A DNA stretch of 9,656 nt, taken from the NCBI GenBank assembly GCA_946405475.1, contig CAMJHI010000064.1:1-9656 (forward strand), written 5' to 3'. Of this stretch, positions 6,556 to 9,656 are shown in pieces (the stretch's first letter is position 1; each line of letters opens with the position of its first letter). The notes under the pieces are model-generated. The model was not told the origin of the DNA, made no database searches, and saw only the letters and a program-made list of their open reading frames with translations. This DNA comes from an uncultured Clostridia bacterium. GTDB taxonomy: Bacteria; Bacillota; Clostridia; Oscillospirales; Acutalibacteraceae. The translations under genes and the position numbers were made by a program.

Positions 6556-6874
6556 TCTGCTTGACAGCGCAAAACATTGGCAAAACCGTACAAAAATCCG
6601 CCTGACTTTTCAACAAAATTCCCTGTTTTTCGCAAGTCTGTCCGATAACCGTTTTTTATGCAGCGCGGCAAAAATATGCAGCGCCTTCCTTTTGAGCATC
6701 GGTTCGGTTATTGAGCAGAAATCGGCCGGAATGTTGAACAGCGGCGTAAAGCGTTTTGGTTTACGATGTGGAAAACCGCGTGAAAAATGTGAAAAAGTGA
6801 TGATTTTTAATTCTTATTCAGCATCATAACGGTGAAATCTGTAAAGCAAATCACTTCATCGGGCGTTTTGACGC
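6556..6874. other. AT-richer gene-free stretch between converging terminators
   Basis: About 320 bases between the tsaD terminator (+) and the rpe terminator (-). Composition is visibly more AT-rich than the flanking genes. A 107-codon plus-strand frame crosses it but begins inside the tsaD terminator and has no ribosome site or recognisable domain, so I do not call it. The stretch holds a spaced direct repeat (6657-6684), a distant inverted repeat CGATAACCG (6643-6651) with CGGTTATTG (6705-6713), and a local hairpin CGTAAA (6745-6750) with TTTACG (6760-6765) flanked by GCGG (6741-6744) and CCGC (6776-6779). TTGACA at 6561-6566 has no -10 at the right distance. A small RNA cannot be excluded. 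Confidence 0.5.
6657..6684. repeat. Spaced direct repeat of TATGCAGCGC
   Basis: TATGCAGCGC occurs at 6657-6666 and again at 6675-6684, a period of 18 bases. Both copies lie in the loop of the distant inverted repeat 6643-6651/6705-6713, within the gene-free stretch after tsaD. Only two copies are present; function is unknown. Confidence 0.6.
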
Positions 6875-6912
6875 AAAAAAAGAAGAATGTATACACATTC
6901 GCATATACATTC
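6875..6912 (-). terminator. Rho-independent terminator of rpe
   Basis: On the minus strand GAATGTATA (6912-6904) pairs perfectly with TATACATTC (6893-6885) across a 10-base loop. After TTC comes a run of seven T (6881-6875). It lies 18 bases past the rpe stop and is oriented to end rpe transcription. The stem is AT-rich and so weaker than the tsaD terminator. Confidence 0.8.
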
Positions 6913-6930
6913 CTCTTGCCTGAAACAGAA

Positions 6931-7587
6931 TCAGCCGATAACCGACTGCGCGATCGTTTTCAGCTCTTCGATCGCCGCCTTCGGGTCCGCCGCGCCGAAC
7001 ACGGCGCTGCCCGCCACGAACACGTTCGCGCCGCTTTCCGCCGCCTGCGCGATCGTTTTGGCGCTGATGCCGCCGTCGACCTGAATGAGCAGATCGGGCG
7101 CCGCTTTTCGGACGGCACTGACCTTGGGCATCATATCCGGCATGAAGGACTGCCCGCCGAAGCCGGGCTCGACCGTCATGACCAGCACCATGTCGACCTG
7201 CGGCAAAAACGGCAGGATCGTTTCCACGGGCGTGTTCGGCTTGAGCGAAAGCCCGACCCGGCAGCCGAGCGACCGGATCGCTTCGATCGTTTCGGCCGTG
7301 TCGTCGTCACATTCCACGTGGAAGGTGAGCATCTGCGCGCCCGCCTTCACGAAATCCTCCGCATATTGCAAAGGGTGCGAGATCATGAGATGAACGTCGA
7401 AAAACAGATCGGTGCGCTTGCGCAGGCATTTGACCACGGGCGCGCCGAGCGTGATGTTGGGCACAAAGTGGCCGTCCATGACGTCGATATGCAGCCAGTC
7501 CGCGCCGCACCGTTCGATGCGCGCAGCCTCCTCGCCCATGCGCGAAAAATCGCCGGCAAGCAGGGAGGGAGAGATGAGGACAGACAT
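6931..7587 (-). CDS. rpe: Ribulose-phosphate 3-epimerase
   Basis: Cytoplasmic metal-dependent enzyme that interconverts ribulose 5-phosphate and xylulose 5-phosphate in the pentose phosphate pathway. It is a 218-residue TIM barrel of normal length: ISPSLLAGDF, WLHIDVMDGHFVPN (H33 and D35), DVHLMI (H66), VEPGFGGQSF (139-148) with the phosphate-side glycines, VDGGIS (D171) and GSAVFG. H33, D35, H66 and D171 are the expected metal and acid-base residues. The frame is open to a TTG at 7614, but the ATG at 7587-7585 is chosen because AAAGGA lies about eight bases before it and the protein then begins MSVLISPSLLAGDF, as is typical of the family. It is monocistronic here: its own promoter lies upstream and its own terminator downstream. 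It is divergent from the ABC exporter gene. Confidence 0.97.
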   Translation of the reverse strand: MSVLISPSLLAGDFSRMGEEAARIERCGADWLHIDVMDGHFVPNITLGAPVVKCLRKRTDLFFDVHLMISHPLQYAEDFVKAGAQMLTFHVECDDDTAETIEAIRSLGCRVGLSLKPNTPVETILPFLPQVDMVLVMTVEPGFGGQSFMPDMMPKVSAVRKAAPDLLIQVDGGISAKTIAQAAESGANVFVAGSAVFGAADPKAAIEELKTIAQSVIG

Positions 7588-7629
7588 TTCATTCTTCCTT
7601 TCCGATAAAATCAAGGGAACCTTATGTTT

Positions 7630-7658
7630 ATTTTATATGATTCAATCAAAAATGGCAA
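7630..7658 (-). promoter_or_regulatory. Sigma-A-type promoter of rpe
   Basis: On the minus strand TTGCCA (7658-7653) and TAAAAT (7635-7630) are 17 bases apart, each matching consensus at five of six positions. Transcription should start near 7623, about 36 bases before the rpe ATG at 7587. The -35 lies eight bases from the -35 of the opposing ABC promoter. Confidence 0.7.
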
Positions 7659-7664
7659 GAATAA

Positions 7665-7678
7665 TTTGCATTTTGCAT
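7665..7678. repeat. Tandem heptamer TTTGCAT x2 over the ABC -35 box
   Basis: TTTGCAT at 7665-7671 is repeated without a gap at 7672-7678. The first copy covers the -35 of the ABC promoter and the second lies in the spacer. It is also close to the rpe -35. It may be a regulator site, or chance in AT-rich DNA. Confidence 0.4.
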
Positions 7679-7694
7679 CCGAGTGTATTATAAT
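7666..7694 (+). promoter_or_regulatory. Sigma-A-type promoter of the ABC transporter gene
   Basis: A perfect TATAAT (7689-7694) lies 17 bases after TTGCAT (7666-7671), which is a weak -35 (three of six). Transcription should start near 7701, leaving a leader of about 49 bases. A weak -35 overlapped by a tandem repeat suggests that an activator or repressor may act here. Confidence 0.7.
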
Positions 7695-7749
7695 ATAAAA
7701 TCATTACTTTCTTCTGCTTCTGTGAAATCTTTGGAAAACGAGGAAACCG

Positions 7750-9525
7750 ATGGAACGGTTCAAGGAACGAGTCGAAAAACGCAAACGAAACGTCCGCCTG
7801 CTGCAGGTCTTCAAGCCCTACCTGCTCAAGCACAAGGGCGCCATGGCGCTGGATCTGTTCTGCGCGTCGCTGACCACGCTGTGCGAGCTGGCGCTGCCGC
7901 TGCTGGTGCGCAAGATCACCGACACCGCCATCAACGACCCCGCGCTGCTCACCGTTTTGTTCGTGGGAAAAATCGCCGGGTTTTATATCTTTCTGCGGCT
8001 GGTCGACGCCGTGGCCAACTATTATATGGCCTGCGGCGGTCACGTGATGGGCTCGAAAATCGAGACCGAGATGCGCAACGACCTGTTCGAGCATTTGCAG
8101 ACGCTTTCGTTTTCTTATTATGACAACACCAAGATCGGTCAGCTCATGTCGCGCCTGACGAGCGATTTGTTCGACGTGACGGAATTTGCGCACCACATGC
8201 CGGAGGAAGTGCTGATCGCCGTGATCAAGATCATCGGCTGCTTCATCATTTTCGCCAAGATGAACATCTGGTTCACGCTGCTGATCTTTCTGCTGTTCCC
8301 GGTCATTCTGCTCATGACCAAGCGCAACCGCACCAAAATGCGCCAGACGTTCAAGGATTCCCGCCACCAGATCGGCGAGATCATGGCGCAGACGGAGGAC
8401 AGCCTGCTGGGCATCCGCGTGGTGCAGTCCTACGCCAACGAGCCGATCGAAAAAGAAAAATTTGACGCGGGCTCTCTCAAATTTCTCAAGCTCAAGCGCC
8501 TTTCCTACAAATATATGGCCAACTTCCACACTACCGTGCGGCTGTTCGACGGCATGATGTATATCCTCATCCTCTCCGGCGGCGCGCTGTTCATCCACGC
8601 CGGTCAGATCACCGCCGCCGACCTGACCGCCTACCTGCTCATGATCACCACGCTGATGGGCACCATCCGCCGCATTGTGGAATTCAGCGAGCAGTTTTCG
8701 CGCGGGATGACCGGCATTGAACGGTTCGACGAAGTGATGAGCGTGATCAGCGAGGTCAAGGAACGCGGCGACGCCGTGGAGCTGACGCACACCGACGGCA
8801 AGATCGAATTTGAAAACGTTTCGTTTGTTTATTCCGGCACGGAGGACACCGTGCTGGAAAACATCAGCTTCACCATGGAGCCGGGCAAGAGCGTGGCCAT
8901 CGTCGGCCCCTCCGGCGGCGGCAAGACAACGCTGTGCAACCTGATCCCGCGCTTTTATGACGTGACGGGCGGCCGCATTCTGCTCGACGGGCAGGATATC
9001 CGCACCTTCACGCTCAAGTCGCTGCGCAGCCACATCGGCGTGGTGCAGCAGGACGTGTATATGTTCGCCGGCACGGTGAAGGAAAACATTGCCTACGGCA
9101 AGCCCCACGCGACGCAGGAAGAGATCGAACAGGCGGCAAAGGACGCCGGGGCGGATGAATTCATCCGCCAGCTCCCCAACGGGTATGACACCTATGTGGG
9201 CGAACGCGGGGTGAAGCTTTCCGGCGGGCAGAAGCAGCGCATTTCCATCGCCCGGCTGTTTTTGAAGAACCCCGAAATCCTGATCCTCGACGAAGCGACC
9301 AGCGCGCTGGACAACGAAAGCGAACGGCTGGTGCAGCAATCGCTCGAACGTCTGGCCAAGGGGCGCACCACGCTGACCATCGCCCACCGCCTGACCACCA
9401 TCCGCAACGCGTCGAACATTTTAGTGCTCACGCCCGACGGCATCGTGCAGCAGGGCAGCCACAAAGAGCTGATGGAAAAAGGCGGGCTTTACGCTGATAT
9501 GTACGCGCTGTACGCGCTCAATTAA
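7750..9525 (+). CDS. ABC exporter half-transporter (fused permease and ATPase, MsbA/LmrA type)
   Basis: A 591-residue half-transporter expected to work as a homodimer in the cytoplasmic membrane, exporting a lipid, drug or peptide; the substrate cannot be told. Residues about 15-315 are the permease (type IV ABC exporter fold), with hydrophobic segments near 31-52, 68-92, 155-200 and 260-305. The intracellular coupling region reads FSYYDNTKIGQLMSRL. Residues about 350-590 are the ATPase: Walker A GPSGGGKT (386-393, K392), Q-loop Q434, signature LSGGQ (490-494), Walker B ILILDE (D514, E515) and switch H546. All catalytic residues are intact. The ATG has GAGGA (7740-7744) five bases upstream. 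Many exporters of this type are encoded as adjacent pairs, but here the upstream neighbour is the divergent rpe and the downstream one is a FucU-like gene, so a heterodimer partner is not evident. Probably cotranscribed with the next gene. Confidence 0.95.
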   Translation: MERFKERVEKRKRNVRLLQVFKPYLLKHKGAMALDLFCASLTTLCELALPLLVRKITDTAINDPALLTVLFVGKIAGFYIFLRLVDAVANYYMACGGHVMGSKIETEMRNDLFEHLQTLSFSYYDNTKIGQLMSRLTSDLFDVTEFAHHMPEEVLIAVIKIIGCFIIFAKMNIWFTLLIFLLFPVILLMTKRNRTKMRQTFKDSRHQIGEIMAQTEDSLLGIRVVQSYANEPIEKEKFDAGSLKFLKLKRLSYKYMANFHTTVRLFDGMMYILILSGGALFIHAGQITAADLTAYLLMITTLMGTIRRIVEFSEQFSRGMTGIERFDEVMSVISEVKERGDAVELTHTDGKIEFENVSFVYSGTEDTVLENISFTMEPGKSVAIVGPSGGGKTTLCNLIPRFYDVTGGRILLDGQDIRTFTLKSLRSHIGVVQQDVYMFAGTVKENIAYGKPHATQEEIEQAAKDAGADEFIRQLPNGYDTYVGERGVKLSGGQKQRISIARLFLKNPEILILDEATSALDNESERLVQQSLERLAKGRTTLTIAHRLTTIRNASNILVLTPDGIVQQGSHKELMEKGGLYADMYALYALN

Positions 9526-9551
9526 AGGAACGACAACGGAGGTAACCTGTT

Positions 9552-9656
9552 ATGCTCAAGAATATTCCCTCGATCCTGTCCCCCGAGCTGCTCAAGGTGC
9601 TCATGGAAATGGGACACGGCGACGAGATCGTCATCGGCGACGGCAATTTCCCCGCC
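9552..9656 (+). CDS. fucU: FucU/RbsD-family sugar mutarotase, 3'-truncated by window edge
   Basis: The first 35 codons of a gene that continues past the window. The product begins MLKNIPSILSPELLKVLMEMG and continues HGDEIVIGDGNFPA, the characteristic N terminus of the FucU/RbsD family, which speeds interconversion of sugar anomers (L-fucose for FucU, D-ribose for RbsD). The conserved histidine of MGHGDEIVI and the aspartate of GDGNFPA are present. FucU is favoured over RbsD because of the MLKNIPxxLSPELLK start. A strong Shine-Dalgarno GGAGGT (9538-9543) lies eight bases before the ATG. The gap from the ABC gene is only 26 bases with no terminator, so the two are probably one transcript. The rest of the protein is not visible, so sugar specificity is uncertain. 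Confidence 0.88.
   Translation, partial: MLKNIPSILSPELLKVLMEMGHGDEIVIGDGNFPA

Noticed and set aside
6619..6708. A 29-codon minus-strand frame beginning MLKRKALHIF, with an amphipathic look
   Set aside because: There is no proper Shine-Dalgarno before the ATG, no promoter and no conservation evidence. Its amphipathic character could be chance in Lys-rich codons.
6766..6776. TGTGGAAAAC resembles a DnaA-box-like sequence on the minus strand
   Set aside because: A single imperfect copy with no cluster of boxes, no dnaA or dnaN nearby and no replication-origin context.
6506..6829. A 107-codon plus-strand frame after tsaD
   Set aside because: It starts inside the inner stem of the tsaD terminator, has no Shine-Dalgarno, spans non-coding repeats and shows no family motif. 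The composition is AT-rich intergenic.
6642..6944. CCGATAACCG occurs at 6642-6651 and again in the last codons of rpe at 6935-6944
   Set aside because: Only ten bases match, the second copy is coding, and no flanking similarity extends the match. Probably chance.
7642..9387. A 581-codon minus-strand frame antisense to the ABC transporter
   Set aside because: Same effect as in polA: low-complexity His/Gln/Ala-rich translation with no domain, lying opposite a gene whose every catalytic motif is intact.

Overview
The window is a stretch of ordinary chromosome from a GC-rich member of the Bacillota, most likely a Clostridia/Oscillospiraceae-type anaerobe. This is inferred from three things: the genes (Lgt, a DusB-like enzyme, PolA, a YwlE-type arginine phosphatase, RimI, TsaD, Rpe, an MsbA-like ABC half-transporter and FucU), Shine-Dalgarno sites of the AGGA/GGAGG type, and strong GC bias at third codon positions. 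I see no mobile element, CRISPR array, rRNA or tRNA.

Layout, left to right. (1) The 3' part of lgt (+) meets a dus gene (-) tail to tail with one base between the stop codons. The likely Rho-independent terminator of dus lies antisense inside the lgt coding sequence. (2) dus and polA are divergent from a short shared promoter region. (3) polA is followed after 3 bases by one reading frame that joins a low-molecular-weight (arginine-type) phosphatase to a RimI-like N-acetyltransferase. After a 178-base spacer rich in inverted repeats comes tsaD. These three genes plausibly form one transcription unit ending at a large two-storey terminator at about 6490-6555. (4) An AT-richer stretch of roughly 320 bases with no convincing gene lies between that terminator and the terminator of rpe, which converges on it. 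(5) rpe (-) and an ABC exporter half-transporter (+) are divergent, with back-to-back sigma-A-type promoters. (6) The ABC gene is followed closely by the start of a FucU/RbsD-family mutarotase gene that runs off the window.

Most genes are housekeeping: lipoprotein maturation (Lgt), tRNA modification (Dus for dihydrouridine, TsaD for t6A), DNA replication and repair (PolA), ribosomal protein acetylation (RimI domain) and the pentose phosphate pathway (Rpe). The most unusual item is the phosphatase-RimI fusion next to tsaD. It occupies the place where rimI normally sits beside tsaD, and it carries the threonine that marks arginine phosphatases. I did not find a convincing wholly new system. The other points worth a second look are transcriptional architecture and the non-coding stretches at 5223-5400 and 6556-6874.
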